DNA from: Bacteroidales bacterium KHT7
Lineage (GTDB): Bacteria; Bacteroidota; Bacteroidia; Bacteroidales; Bacteroidaceae
Assembly: GCA_900102385.1 (NCBI GenBank)
Contig: FNBQ01000033.1
Span: 1-38,523 of the forward strand
Length of the DNA: 38,523 nt
Reading direction: 5' to 3'
The translations under genes and the position numbers were made by a program. Numbering within the stretch: position 1 is the stretch's first letter; each line of letters opens with the position of its first letter. Positions 17,891 through 28,304 of the stretch are shown here, in pieces. The notes beneath the pieces are model-generated. The model had not been told where the DNA came from, searched no databases, and saw only the letters and a program-made list of their open reading frames with translations.

Positions 17891-17922
17891 CAAATATATC
17901 TGATAAATTCAGCAAAAACAAA
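17891..17922 (-). promoter_or_regulatory. Promoter of the regulator-xylBA-transporter operon
   Basis: On the minus strand TTTG (17922-17919), exactly 20 nt, then TATATTTG (17898-17891) is a full match to the Bacteroidetes consensus. It lies about 30 nt before the GTG start at 17861. Confidence 0.85.
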
Positions 17923-17979
17923 CTTTTTAACTTTTTTTTACAATGTTATAAAACACTTATTTTCAATTTTTTAAAACTT

Positions 17980-18024
17980 GTACTTTTTACAATAACAAAA
18001 CATTCTGCTTATTGTAACAAGTAC
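17980..18024. promoter_or_regulatory. Operator-like palindrome between the xyl operon and the GH28 gene
   Basis: Two 16-bp arms with one mismatch, GTACTTTTTACAATAA (17980-17995) and TTATTGTAACAAGTAC (18009-18024), are separated by 13 bp. Related half sites occur at 18030-18047 (GTTATATTACAGTATTTT) and 18073-18090 (GTACATTTTACAGTATTA). The site lies upstream of both divergent promoters and is the best candidate for binding the Nudix-type regulator. Confidence 0.6.
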
Positions 18025-18172
18025 AACATGTTATATTACAGTATTTTGCACCATCCCAAAAGGGCGGTTATTGTACATTTTACAGTATTAGATGAGTCGT
18101 TCAGCAAAAGCGATTTTCAGCAATATTTTCCAACTCAGGAAAGCCTTCTGCCGAGCCGCGTTTCGCAACAGA

Positions 18173-18204
18173 CTTGTTTTATATCTATTTTTGTTTTATA
18201 TTTG
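18173..18204 (+). promoter_or_regulatory. Promoter of the GH28 gene
   Basis: CTTG (18173-18176), 20 nt, then TATATTTG (18197-18204): an exact -7 box and three of four bases of the -33 box. The leader to the ATG at 18250 is about 40 nt. Confidence 0.7.
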
Positions 18205-18249
18205 CATCTGATTTTTATTAACTAACTTTATATTTTCGTAACAAAAACC

Positions 18250-19845
18250 ATGACCTTTATTAACTCACTATTAAGCAGAGGCATTGCCACAGGATGCCTT
18301 TCTGTAATCTTGGCTCTTTCGGCCAAAGCACAGGAAATCAGAAGCATCGACAAATCGGTCTACGACAACATTCCGTTCGAGATGGAACAGGTTAAGACCG
18401 TTTCGTTTCCCGATTACAAAGTAAACATCAAGGATTTTGGAGCGGTGGCAGATGGGACGACTCTCTGCACCGAGGCGATAAACAAAGCCATCAGAGACGT
18501 AAACAAGCATGGTGGCGGCGTGGTGGTGATTCCAACCGGAATGTGGCTCACCGGCCCTATCGAGATGCTTAGCAACGTTAATCTCTACACCGAGCAGAAC
18601 GCAATGGTTCTGTTTACCGGCGACCACACAAAATACGAGGTGGTTGAAACTATCTTCGAGGGAATAAAGACCTTCCGCTGCCAGTCGCCTATCTTTGCCA
18701 AAGATGCTGAGAACATAGCCATAACCGGCAAGGGAATATTCGACGGAAACGGCTGGACTTGGAGAGCCATTAAGAAAAGCAAACTCACCGAGAGCGAATG
18801 GAAGAAAATCAAGGCGAGAAAATACGGCTACATTCAAGAAGACCGCCAGTGGTTTCCGAGCGAGGCTTCGTACAAGGGATATAAGATGTGTACAAACTTC
18901 AACAATCCCGACGGTCTGAAGACAAAGGCTGAATGGGAGGCCATTAGAGACTGGCTGCGCCCTGTTTTGGTAGATTTTGTAGGCTGCAAGCGCGTTCTCT
19001 TCCAAGACGCGACGTTCAGAAACTCACCAAGTTGGTGTCTGCACCCAATGATGTGCCAAGACGTGATTCTGAACAATGTTACAGTCTACAATCCGTGGAA
19101 CGCTCAGAACGGCGACGCGCTCGACCTTGAATCGTGCGACCGCGCGCTTATTCTGAACAGCACCTTCGATGCCGGCGACGATGCCATCTGCATAAAATCA
19201 GGAAAGGATGCCGAAGGGCGCAAGCGCAACGCTCCGTGCAAGAACGTCATCGCCAAGAACAATACGGTTTATCACGGTCACGGCGGATTTGTGGTGGGCA
19301 GCGAGATGAGCGGCGGTGCATACAACATTCTGATTGAGAACAGCACGTTTATCGGCACAGACATCGGTCTGCGCTTCAAGAGCACGAGAGGTCGTGGCGG
19401 TGTGGTAAAAAACATCTATTGCCGCAACATCAACATGTTCGAGATTGCCGGCGAGAACATCATCTTCAACCTTTATTACGGCGGAAAAGACCCGCTATCG
19501 GCTGGCAATGGCGAGACAACGAACGAGGCTGTTCCAGAGGTGAACGAAGGCACTCCTTGTTTCCGCGACATCTACATCAGCAACATCATCTGCCACGGAG
19601 GCAACCGCGCATTCTTCTTCAACGGTCTGCCAGAGATGCCAATCAACAACATCAATCTTGACAACGTGAAGATTATCGACGCTCAGAGAAGTGCGGAAAT
19701 CTGCCAAGGCGAGAACATCAGCATAAATAATGTAACGGTTACAACAAAAGACGGCTCGCCTGCCATAAAGATAAAAAATGCCACTAACGTGAAAGTTAAT
19801 GGCAAGAATATAAAAAAGATTGATTCGAAAGGAAAGGAATTGTAG
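18250..19845 (+). CDS. Secreted polygalacturonase-type glycoside hydrolase, family 28
   Basis: This 531-residue protein with a signal peptide (TGCLSVILALSAKAQ) hydrolyses galacturonan or rhamnogalacturonan backbones. GH28 motifs appear in order: the N-terminal KDFGAVADGT (61-70), NGDALD (287-292) in place of NTD, GDD (309-311), GHGG (343-346) and RFK (375-377). It has the right-handed beta-helix repeat pattern throughout. It is transcribed away from the xylose operon and shares its upstream region, so the two may be co-regulated. With the pectate lyase at 8477 it points to pectin breakdown. Exact substrate (homogalacturonan or rhamnogalacturonan) is uncertain. Confidence 0.93.
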   Translation: MTFINSLLSRGIATGCLSVILALSAKAQEIRSIDKSVYDNIPFEMEQVKTVSFPDYKVNIKDFGAVADGTTLCTEAINKAIRDVNKHGGGVVVIPTGMWLTGPIEMLSNVNLYTEQNAMVLFTGDHTKYEVVETIFEGIKTFRCQSPIFAKDAENIAITGKGIFDGNGWTWRAIKKSKLTESEWKKIKARKYGYIQEDRQWFPSEASYKGYKMCTNFNNPDGLKTKAEWEAIRDWLRPVLVDFVGCKRVLFQDATFRNSPSWCLHPMMCQDVILNNVTVYNPWNAQNGDALDLESCDRALILNSTFDAGDDAICIKSGKDAEGRKRNAPCKNVIAKNNTVYHGHGGFVVGSEMSGGAYNILIENSTFIGTDIGLRFKSTRGRGGVVKNIYCRNINMFEIAGENIIFNLYYGGKDPLSAGNGETTNEAVPEVNEGTPCFRDIYISNIICHGGNRAFFFNGLPEMPINNINLDNVKIIDAQRSAEICQGENISINNVTVTTKDGSPAIKIKNATNVKVNGKNIKKIDSKGKEL

Positions 19846-19887
19846 AAACGTAAAAGGCTGTCAGAAAAAGACAGCCTTTTTACGTTT
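19846..19887. terminator. Bidirectional terminator between GH28 and mutL
   Basis: A long stem, AAACGTAAAAGGCTGTC (19846-19862) with GACAGCCTTTTTACGTTT (19870-19887), starts directly after the GH28 stop and carries A and T runs on both sides, so it can serve both convergent genes. Confidence 0.9.
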
Positions 19888-19898
19888 ATATTTCTATA

Positions 19899-21812
19899 TC
19901 AAAACATTTTCTCTATCTCGTTACACTTCTTTATTACCAAAACGCGTTTGCCATCTGGTGTAAGGTTGGGCATCGTAGAAACGAAAAGGGTTGAGACAAG
20001 TTCGTGCATCTCGTACGGAGTGAGGAACTGGCCAACCGGAATCGCCGCACGATTTGCCAACTTGACAGCCAGTTGCTCGCGGACCTCCTCTTTCACATCC
20101 TTGCTCTTTTCGAGAGCCGTATGAATTAACTCTTGAATCATTCCGGCGGCATCGAGACCTTCCATGTCGGCTGGAATTCCGGCGATGGAGAAACTGCCTC
20201 CGCCAAGATTGTTTATCTCGAAGCCCAGGATCTCGATATCTTCGATGATGCTTTCGAGCACCACAGCCTCGGATGCCGAAACACGAAGCATCTCGGGGAA
20301 AATGAGTTTCTGAGTGGCACTTTTGCGAGTCTCGAACTGGCTCATAAGATGGTCGAAAATGATTCGGGCACTGGCTCTGTGCTGGTCTATAATCATTATT
20401 CCGCCACTCGTTGGAGTGATGATATACTGCCCCTGAATCTGAAGATAATCAGCCGAAGCGGCCTCGCTCTTCGTCTCATTTGGCACCGAAGCGACAGCAT
20501 CAGGCTCATCCTCCTCGTTCATTGCCGAGCGGAAGGTCTGCTCTTCTTGCGAGAAAAGCTGTGCATCCATCTGAGGCTCATCGAAATTCAAATCTACCGT
20601 CTCGCCCTTCTCGAAACCATTGTAGAGTGGTTCCCATTCGGGAATAGACTTACGGTTTGACGGCGAACTGCCGAACGATGGCGCAGATGCCGGCCTTGAC
20701 ATGGCATCGAACGGATTGTAGTTTGGGTCGAAATCAACAGTCGGAACGCTTACGGCATCACTGCCCATCAGCGGAACAATATCTACGTTGCCTTCTTGGT
20801 CAAAATCTATGCTCGGCGCAGCGTTGAACTTGCCCAGACTCTCCTTCACGGCAGCGGCTATAATCTGCCAGATTGCCTGTTCGTTTTCAAACTTTATCTC
20901 GGTCTTCGTTGGATGAATGTTCACATCGATATTTTCCGGTTCGACCTCGAATTCGAGGAAATAAGGCACTTGCTCGCCTTGCGGAACAAGACGCTCGTAA
21001 GCCTCGGTAACAGCCTTGTGGAAGTACGGATGGCGCATGTATCTGCCGTTCACGAAGAAGAACTGATGCGCGCCCTTCTTCTTGGCAGCCTCGGGAAGTC
21101 CGACGTAGCCTTTAATCTTTACGAGCGATGTCTCAACCTCGACCGGCAGCAGCTGCTGGTTTATCTTCTTTCCGAACAGAGCCGTTATGCGCTGGCGGAA
21201 AGTCGAGACAGGCAGACGGTACATCTCGCTCTCGTTGCTGTAGAGCGAGAATCCTACCTCGGGATGGACGAGGACGATACGTTCGAACTCCTGAAGTATA
21301 TTGTTCATCTCTACTTGATTGCTTTTCAGGAACTTGCGGCGAGCAGGGATGTTAAAGAAAAGATTCCTTACGCAGAAATTACTGCCCTCGGCGCAGTTTG
21401 TCGGCTCCTGATGCTCGAGCATTCCGCCCGATATAACTATCTGAGTGCCAAGTTCGTCGTCGGCGCGACGCGTCTTCAACTCGACCTGCGACACAGCGGC
21501 AATTGACGCCAACGCCTCGCCACGGAATCCCATGGTGTGAAGGTTGAACAAATCCTCGGCCTTGCGTATCTTCGAAGTGGCATGACGCTCGAACGACATT
21601 CGTGCATCCGTTTCAGACATGCCCTTTCCATCATCAATAATCTGGATGCTGGTGCGTCCGGCATCCATAATCAAAACATCTATCTGGGTTGCTCCGGCAT
21701 CGAGCGCATTCTCGACAAGTTCCTTTACGACCGATGACGGACGCTGGACAACCTCTCCCGCAGCAATCTGGTTAGCAACCGAATCGGGAAGCAACTTAAT
21801 TATATCGGCCAT
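19899..21812 (-). CDS. mutL: DNA mismatch repair protein MutL
   Basis: This 637-residue protein couples MutS mismatch recognition to downstream repair steps. The GHKL ATPase domain shows the Bergerat motifs ENALDAG (34-40), DDGKGM (60-65) and GFRGEAL (95-101). A variable acidic linker runs about 330-455, followed by the C-terminal dimerisation domain. In that domain the usual metal-binding endonuclease motif DQHA-x2-E is DQHRASAR (476-483), which lacks the glutamate, so nicking activity is doubtful. It is the last gene of the envelope operon, 9 nt after the small membrane gene. Confidence 0.97.
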   Translation of the reverse strand: MADIIKLLPDSVANQIAAGEVVQRPSSVVKELVENALDAGATQIDVLIMDAGRTSIQIIDDGKGMSETDARMSFERHATSKIRKAEDLFNLHTMGFRGEALASIAAVSQVELKTRRADDELGTQIVISGGMLEHQEPTNCAEGSNFCVRNLFFNIPARRKFLKSNQVEMNNILQEFERIVLVHPEVGFSLYSNESEMYRLPVSTFRQRITALFGKKINQQLLPVEVETSLVKIKGYVGLPEAAKKKGAHQFFFVNGRYMRHPYFHKAVTEAYERLVPQGEQVPYFLEFEVEPENIDVNIHPTKTEIKFENEQAIWQIIAAAVKESLGKFNAAPSIDFDQEGNVDIVPLMGSDAVSVPTVDFDPNYNPFDAMSRPASAPSFGSSPSNRKSIPEWEPLYNGFEKGETVDLNFDEPQMDAQLFSQEEQTFRSAMNEEDEPDAVASVPNETKSEAASADYLQIQGQYIITPTSGGIMIIDQHRASARIIFDHLMSQFETRKSATQKLIFPEMLRVSASEAVVLESIIEDIEILGFEINNLGGGSFSIAGIPADMEGLDAAGMIQELIHTALEKSKDVKEEVREQLAVKLANRAAIPVGQFLTPYEMHELVSTLFVSTMPNLTPDGKRVLVIKKCNEIEKMF

Positions 21813-21821
21813 GATGTGTAG

Positions 21822-22115
21822 TTAAAACGAAAATTTTCCGGTCATCAAATAATGAAGAATGAATATAGCAATGGCAAGCAGTACAAGAAGTGTCTGGAAA
21901 CTCAGGTGGCGTTTCTTGTACTTTTTCAAGTGCTTGGTATGCTCCGAGAACTTGCCGCGCAAATCCTCTGGCTTGAACTCCTTTGGAGGCAACATTCCGA
22001 GGTCGCGCTTGGCGTTTTCCTCAATCTGCTTCAGTTTCTCCTTACGCTCGTCTACATAGATGTAGTTGTGTTGAAAGCCGCGTGGCTTTCGTGCGTTGAA
22101 CATAAAAAATCCCAT
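21822..22115 (-). CDS. Small C-terminally anchored membrane protein
   Basis: This 97-residue protein has a basic, charged N-terminal part (ERKEKLKQIEENAKRDLG...), probably partly coiled coil, and one membrane segment near the C-terminus (LLVLLAIAIFILHYLM). A second start at the methionine four residues later is possible. It lies 5 nt after the OstA-like gene and 9 nt before mutL in the same operon. I recall small proteins of this kind in this place in other Bacteroidetes, but no function is known to me. Confidence 0.75.
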   Translation of the reverse strand: MGFFMFNARKPRGFQHNYIYVDERKEKLKQIEENAKRDLGMLPPKEFKPEDLRGKFSEHTKHLKKYKKRHLSFQTLLVLLAIAIFILHYLMTGKFSF

Positions 22116-22120
22116 AATCT

Positions 22121-23806
22121 CTATTCCTCCTTAGTTTTGTTTTTTTTCTTCAGTTTCTGTAGCGGTGCAGAGCGACGGTTCTGAATAACGAGTTCCTGCT
22201 CTTTCTTCTTTCCGCGCCAGCTAAAAATGTCGTCCTTGTCGGTAGGGCGAATATAATCGAACCACGCAAACCCGTCGAGATAGCGTTTGTTCTCGGGAGC
22301 CTGATCGAGCGGATACAGAACGCCGTTCGACTGCGGACTCATTATAATCTTTTGCAGTTTGTTTTCCTTGATAAAGAGGCTCAACTTGCTAGTTTCGGCA
22401 TAGTTAAGACCGATTATCAGACTATCGTCGTCGAGCGGATAGTAAATTGAGCGCACATTGTTAAGCACATCAGCCTGATGCATCTTTCCGTCGGTGAAGA
22501 AAGCCTTCATCTCCTTGCCCGAAACCTGATTGTAGTGCGTGCTGTCCATCTTCTCTACGCTCATTGCCTGACGCTGAACATGAGCCCAGTCGATGGTGCT
22601 GTCGCGCATATACACCGATATTTCCTCGCCAACGAGCTGCTGATTGTTATTCCACACAATCGGATTGTCGTACATCGTCATACAACTGTCTTTCGAACTG
22701 AAAACCAGCGAGTCGCATACCGCCTGAACATCTTTTCTGAAGGCGCGGACCTTGTGATAGGCGTGCATCTTACGGTAAGCCGAATCGGTCTCGATGTTGA
22801 AAGTCTGAAGTCTGAACGTATCGGCGTGCATGTAGAGCGTATCCGGACCTTGCGAGAAATCTATCGCCACCGCGCTGTCGTATGCCACGGCATAGCCTGT
22901 CTTTTCGTTGTAGTAGCAGTAGTTTCCGGTGAATCCGTTCTTATTAACCGTATCTGTGTAGACGATATTGCGGAATGCCTTGCCCACACCTGTCTTGCGG
23001 TCGTAGAAGAGGCTGTCGCCGATGAGCGACTTACCGTCGTTGTTGCTCAACTTTGAGCGGCCGAACATTCGAGCACGGTCGCTGCGTGTGTCGTAGAATC
23101 CAAGTTCGGAATAGATGTGATTGTCATCGCTATAAATATCCGACGGACCGACGATGTTGGCAATTCCGTTGGTTGTGTTGTAGCGCAGAGTGTCGGACGT
23201 AAGCGTGTACTTTGGATTCACGAGTTTTACATGATAATTGAACGTTGCCATCTTTGTGCCCGTGTTGTACTCGCCCCAGTCGGATGTGAGCACGTTGTCG
23301 CCGTCAATCATCGTTCCGCCGTTCATGAAATAGCCGAGATTGTATATGCGGTCGTAGTCGAGGCTGTCGGTTGTGAGCGTCGTTGTCTTGTGGCGAAGTT
23401 TTACGTCCTCGCGAAGTTGGGCCAACTGCTCCTCTCCGTCGTAGTAGAGATGCTTTCCGCGAAGCGAGAGCGTGTCGCCCTGCTTCATGCGCACGTTGCC
23501 GAACGCCTCGAACGAGTTTGAAGCCTCGTAGTAGCACGCGCTGTCGCAATACATATACATCGTGCCGTGGCGGAACGCTACGTTTCCGCGCAGAATCTGT
23601 GCCTCAGGATTCTGGAACTTGTTGTAAAACAGTTCGTCTGAATGAATCAGAAACACCTTTTTGTCGTCTGCGCCCTGCGCCGCCGTTTTTTTCTTCTTGG
23701 GCACGAAAGTCGATGTGCCAGCCAGAAGACTAATACCAAACAAGCACAGAATACCAAAAATTAGCATTCTGTGCCCGCAGAAATATCTGTCTATTCTGTA
23801 TTTCAT
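22121..23806 (-). CDS. OstA/LptA-like envelope protein
   Basis: This 561-residue protein has an N-terminal membrane or signal segment (RMLIFGILCLFGISLLAGTSTFV). Repeats of the OstA/LptA beta-jellyroll type follow, with recurring phrases such as ILRGNVAFRHGTMYMYCDSACYY, FEAFGNVRMKQGDTLSLRG and TLTTDSLDYD. Proteins of this type carry lipopolysaccharide across the periplasm or help to assemble it in the outer membrane. Its ATG overlaps the stop of the SurA-like gene by one base (TAATG), so translation is coupled. The C-terminus is very basic (KLKKKNKTKEE). The specific role within the Lpt machinery is inferred. Confidence 0.82.
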   Translation of the reverse strand: MKYRIDRYFCGHRMLIFGILCLFGISLLAGTSTFVPKKKKTAAQGADDKKVFLIHSDELFYNKFQNPEAQILRGNVAFRHGTMYMYCDSACYYEASNSFEAFGNVRMKQGDTLSLRGKHLYYDGEEQLAQLREDVKLRHKTTTLTTDSLDYDRIYNLGYFMNGGTMIDGDNVLTSDWGEYNTGTKMATFNYHVKLVNPKYTLTSDTLRYNTTNGIANIVGPSDIYSDDNHIYSELGFYDTRSDRARMFGRSKLSNNDGKSLIGDSLFYDRKTGVGKAFRNIVYTDTVNKNGFTGNYCYYNEKTGYAVAYDSAVAIDFSQGPDTLYMHADTFRLQTFNIETDSAYRKMHAYHKVRAFRKDVQAVCDSLVFSSKDSCMTMYDNPIVWNNNQQLVGEEISVYMRDSTIDWAHVQRQAMSVEKMDSTHYNQVSGKEMKAFFTDGKMHQADVLNNVRSIYYPLDDDSLIIGLNYAETSKLSLFIKENKLQKIIMSPQSNGVLYPLDQAPENKRYLDGFAWFDYIRPTDKDDIFSWRGKKKEQELVIQNRRSAPLQKLKKKNKTKEE

Positions 23807-25164
23807 TATTTAATCCAACCAGAATACTTGAAGTTACAGTTTTTGAAATCGTCGTTAACTCTGACGTATGTATTCTTCAGTTTGTCCTTTATCCACTGCT
23901 CGAGTTTCTCCTCGCGCTTTTTCTCAACAACAACGTCCTTCAGGCGTTGGAAATCGTCCTTCAGAGTAGCCTTGTGGCCGTTTACACGCTGACGGAGTTT
24001 GACGATGGCGCAGACTTCCTTTCCCTTGCTGTTTACCATTGTGAAAGCCTTCGAAATCTCGCCCACTTGCATCTTATCAACAACCTTTGCAATCTCGGCA
24101 GGAAGGTCTTGCATCTCGAACTTCGGAGTGCCGTCCTTCTGGTTTGCCATCAAACCACGGTTGTTTCGTGTGTCCTTATCAGCAGAAAGAGCCGCTGCAG
24201 CCTCCTCGAATGGGAACTTTTCGCTGCGGATGTCATCGGCAATGCTGTCGAGGCGTGCGATGCCAGCCTCAAGGTCGGCAGAAGCCACCCTCGGCTTACG
24301 CAGAATGTGACGGGTATTGATTTTGTCGCCTCGCTTCTCGATAAGCTGTATGATGTGGAATCCGAATTCAGACTCAACAATCTTCGAAACCTTCTTTGGG
24401 TCGGTAAGGTTGAACGCCACGTTGGCATATTCAGGAACAAGCTCGCCTCGGCCCATGAAACCAAGTTCGCCGCCGCGACGTGCCGATGCCTGGTCTTCTG
24501 AATAAAGCAAAGCAAGAGTTGAGAATGAAGTCTCGCCCTTGTTCACGCGGTCGGTATAACTTCTCATCTCATCCTTTATGCGGTCAATCTCAGTCTGCGG
24601 AATGCGCGGTTGGAGAGTGATAATCTGCACCTCGACGCTTGTAGGAACATAAGGTATGCTGTCTTGCGGAATGTTTGCGAAATATCGTCTCACCTCGGCT
24701 GGTGTAAGTTTGATGTCGCCCACAAGCTGCTGCTGCATCTTCTGCACCGTGAGTCCGTCTTTTATGTTGTCGTGCAATTGCTCGCGAATCTGAGTAGAAG
24801 GTTTATTGAAATATTCCTCCATCTTCTCCTTCGAGCCAATCTGCTGGATGTACCAGTTCATCTGCTGTTCAACTCTCTGCTGAACCTCGCTTTCTGTGAC
24901 CTCGATACTATCGATAGCCGCCTGATGCAGGTATAGTTTCTGGATAGCCATCTGTTCAGGTATCACGCAGTCTGGGTCGCCGTCCCACTTCTGTCCTTCG
25001 TACTGGGCTCTGAGGCGTTCTGCCTCGATGTCTGATTTCAGTATAGCCTCATCACCAACAACCCAAACGACCTCATCAATTACATTTTTTTGAGCATTTG
25101 CTGTTACGCCGGCAAAAGCCAATGCCACGCAGAGCAAATATTTCAAGTCAAATATTTTACGCAT
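23806..25164 (-). CDS. surA: SurA-like periplasmic chaperone / peptidyl-prolyl isomerase
   Basis: This 452-residue protein has a signal peptide (MRKIFDLKYLLCVALAFAGVTANAQ) and a SurA-like N-terminal chaperone domain (NVIDEVVWVVGDEAILKSDIE...). Two parvulin-type regions follow: about 185-280, with SEDQASARRGGELGFMGRGE and FGFHIIQLIEKR, and about 285-385. It would help outer-membrane proteins fold in the periplasm. The ATG at 25164 is preferred to the one at 25206 because it directly precedes the signal peptide. It belongs to the operon with the second isomerase upstream and the OstA-like gene downstream. Confidence 0.85.
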   Translation of the reverse strand: MRKIFDLKYLLCVALAFAGVTANAQKNVIDEVVWVVGDEAILKSDIEAERLRAQYEGQKWDGDPDCVIPEQMAIQKLYLHQAAIDSIEVTESEVQQRVEQQMNWYIQQIGSKEKMEEYFNKPSTQIREQLHDNIKDGLTVQKMQQQLVGDIKLTPAEVRRYFANIPQDSIPYVPTSVEVQIITLQPRIPQTEIDRIKDEMRSYTDRVNKGETSFSTLALLYSEDQASARRGGELGFMGRGELVPEYANVAFNLTDPKKVSKIVESEFGFHIIQLIEKRGDKINTRHILRKPRVASADLEAGIARLDSIADDIRSEKFPFEEAAAALSADKDTRNNRGLMANQKDGTPKFEMQDLPAEIAKVVDKMQVGEISKAFTMVNSKGKEVCAIVKLRQRVNGHKATLKDDFQRLKDVVVEKKREEKLEQWIKDKLKNTYVRVNDDFKNCNFKYSGWIK

Positions 25165-25182
25165 TTTTATTACTATAAATAA

Positions 25183-25199
25183 ATCTTCGGTGCGAAGAT
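25183..25199. other. Intergenic hairpin between the two isomerase genes
   Basis: ATCTTCG (25183-25189) and CGAAGAT (25193-25199) form a perfect 7-bp stem with a 3-nt loop. On the minus strand it is followed by a weak T-rich stretch. It may be an RNA processing or attenuation site rather than a strong terminator. Confidence 0.45.
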
Positions 25200-25217
25200 A
25201 ATACAAAAAAAATTATT

Positions 25218-26645
25218 TCAATGATTATTAACGGTTTTTAAAGCTTCTTGTTTTATTTCAACCGGATATTTTTTTCTAAGAGCATCAATCCAGCCCTCTT
25301 CGAGCACTTTCTGATAGTCCTTAACCAGTTGAGACTTGACATCGCGATAGCTTTCGGGCTGAGCAATCTTGCGTCCAACCACAACCACTTCGGGATAGGT
25401 TTCGTACTTCTTCAGTTCGGCATTTTTCTGTTTGAAGATTGCATTGTCGACCGACTGATGGTCGCCTTGCCGGAAGATGCCCTTCTCCACCCTGCACAAC
25501 TTTTCGGAAGGTGTGTTTATCTGCGTCTCGATGATGTTCTCCCACAGGTCTTCGGGCTGCTTCTTCAGAGCCTCCCTGACGCGCTTTGCAACATCCTTGT
25601 CGGCGCAATGTATAACCAAGCCCTTGAATCGCGGCGAAACCCACAGATACTCGCTCTCGTGCAGGCGGTAGAAATGATCGAGCGCACCCTCGTCGGCTGC
25701 GGCCTTGTCCCACACTTCGCGCTGCGATGCCTCGAATAGCAAGAGCCCTTCGCGATACTCCTGAATGAGATATTTCAGATTGATGTCGCGCGCCGTCTGC
25801 TCGTCGGTGAGTTGCTGCATAACCTGCTCGGCAGTAAGGGTATAGCCCGATGCCTGAACAATCTGGTTTATGCGGGCATCGGCTCCTTGGTCAGCAAGTC
25901 CGCTGGCGAGCATCTTTGCTATGAGCGACGAACGGAGTTGCGAGTATGGTTCAAGATGCTTGAAGCCAATCTTCTTTACGATGTGAAAGCCGAGCGGCGT
26001 CACGAACACGCGCGAGAGTTGTCCGTTAGTCATGGCAAAAGCCACTTCTTCGAACTCCTTTAGCGTGCGATACTTGCCAAACCACGGAAGTTCGCCGCCA
26101 TTTGCCGCGCTTGCCGCATCTTGCGAATAGCGTCGCGCCATCTGTGCGAAATCAGCTCCGCGCAGCAATGCCTGATAAATGGAATCAGCCCTGTTCTTGA
26201 TAGCAATTCGCTTGGACTCAGGCTCGTTCACTCCAACCCTCAGAAGGATGTGAGCCACCTTGACCATTCCGTCTGGTTCGGTCTCGGCATAGAGATTGTT
26301 GTAATACTCAATGGCTCTCTGCTCGGCAAAGCCTTGGTCGGCAATGAGCGGACGGATCTGCTGGTTTCGGTACATGCTGAATTCGTTGCGGAACGTAGCC
26401 AGAGTGTCGTAGCCGGCATCTTCAGCGGCAGCCACCTTCAGTTTGTAGTCGACAAACATCGGCACATAGTCCATGATAGCCTTAAGGCTGCGGATGTCGC
26501 CGTTGTTGTTTTTGTTGAACGAATACTCGAACTCCGAACGAAGCACATCCTTGCCGTTAATCCTCATCACCACAGGGTCTTGCGCCGAGAGATGGACAGA
26601 GCCCACAAGAACAAGAAAAAACAAAAGACTACTTTTCAAAGTCAT
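25218..26645 (-). CDS. Parvulin-type peptidyl-prolyl isomerase, periplasmic
   Basis: This 475-residue protein has a signal peptide (LKSSLLFFLVLVGSVHLSAQ). It has one clear parvulin domain (about 125-230: VKVAHILLRV, FAQMARRYSQDAASAANGGELPWFGK, TPLGFHIVKKIG) flanked by helical regions. It is expected to act on outer-membrane or secreted proteins, alongside the SurA-like protein encoded next. It is the first gene of the envelope operon, with a -7 element 29 nt upstream and the guaB terminator just before that. Confidence 0.85.
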   Translation of the reverse strand: MTLKSSLLFFLVLVGSVHLSAQDPVVMRINGKDVLRSEFEYSFNKNNNGDIRSLKAIMDYVPMFVDYKLKVAAAEDAGYDTLATFRNEFSMYRNQQIRPLIADQGFAEQRAIEYYNNLYAETEPDGMVKVAHILLRVGVNEPESKRIAIKNRADSIYQALLRGADFAQMARRYSQDAASAANGGELPWFGKYRTLKEFEEVAFAMTNGQLSRVFVTPLGFHIVKKIGFKHLEPYSQLRSSLIAKMLASGLADQGADARINQIVQASGYTLTAEQVMQQLTDEQTARDINLKYLIQEYREGLLLFEASQREVWDKAAADEGALDHFYRLHESEYLWVSPRFKGLVIHCADKDVAKRVREALKKQPEDLWENIIETQINTPSEKLCRVEKGIFRQGDHQSVDNAIFKQKNAELKKYETYPEVVVVGRKIAQPESYRDVKSQLVKDYQKVLEEGWIDALRKKYPVEIKQEALKTVNNH

Positions 26646-26673
26646 TTTTTAGGTTTAAATCAATATTCGGGCG

Positions 26674-26681
26674 CAAATATA
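26674..26681 (-). promoter_or_regulatory. Putative -7 element of the envelope operon
   Basis: The minus strand reads TATATTTG, an exact consensus match 29 nt before the ATG at 26645. The guaB terminator stem begins directly upstream, so no good -33 box is available. Confidence 0.5.
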
Positions 26682-26682
26682 C

Positions 26683-26725
26683 AAAAAAATAAGAAGAGAA
26701 CATTCAATAAAAATGCTCTCTTCTT
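26683..26725 (-). terminator. Terminator of guaB
   Basis: AAGAAGAGAACATT (26691-26704) pairs with AATGCTCTCTTCTT (26712-26725) apart from one G-U pair. On the minus strand a run of seven T follows. It lies about 30 nt past the guaB stop. Confidence 0.9.
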
Positions 26726-26756
26726 TGTATTTCTAATATTATTTTTCAGAATCCGA

Positions 26757-28253
<1,497 letters not shown>

Positions 28254-28304
28254 TTATTGCGCGCAAAATTAGTGATAATTTTTCAAATAGATGGTATAAA
28301 CCGG

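Noticed and set aside
20796-21506. A 236-codon frame on the plus strand
   Set aside because: It is antisense to mutL and lacks a plausible start region or domain.
25165-25206. Upstream ATG for the SurA-like gene
   Set aside because: It would add 14 residues before a complete signal peptide and would cover the intergenic hairpin.
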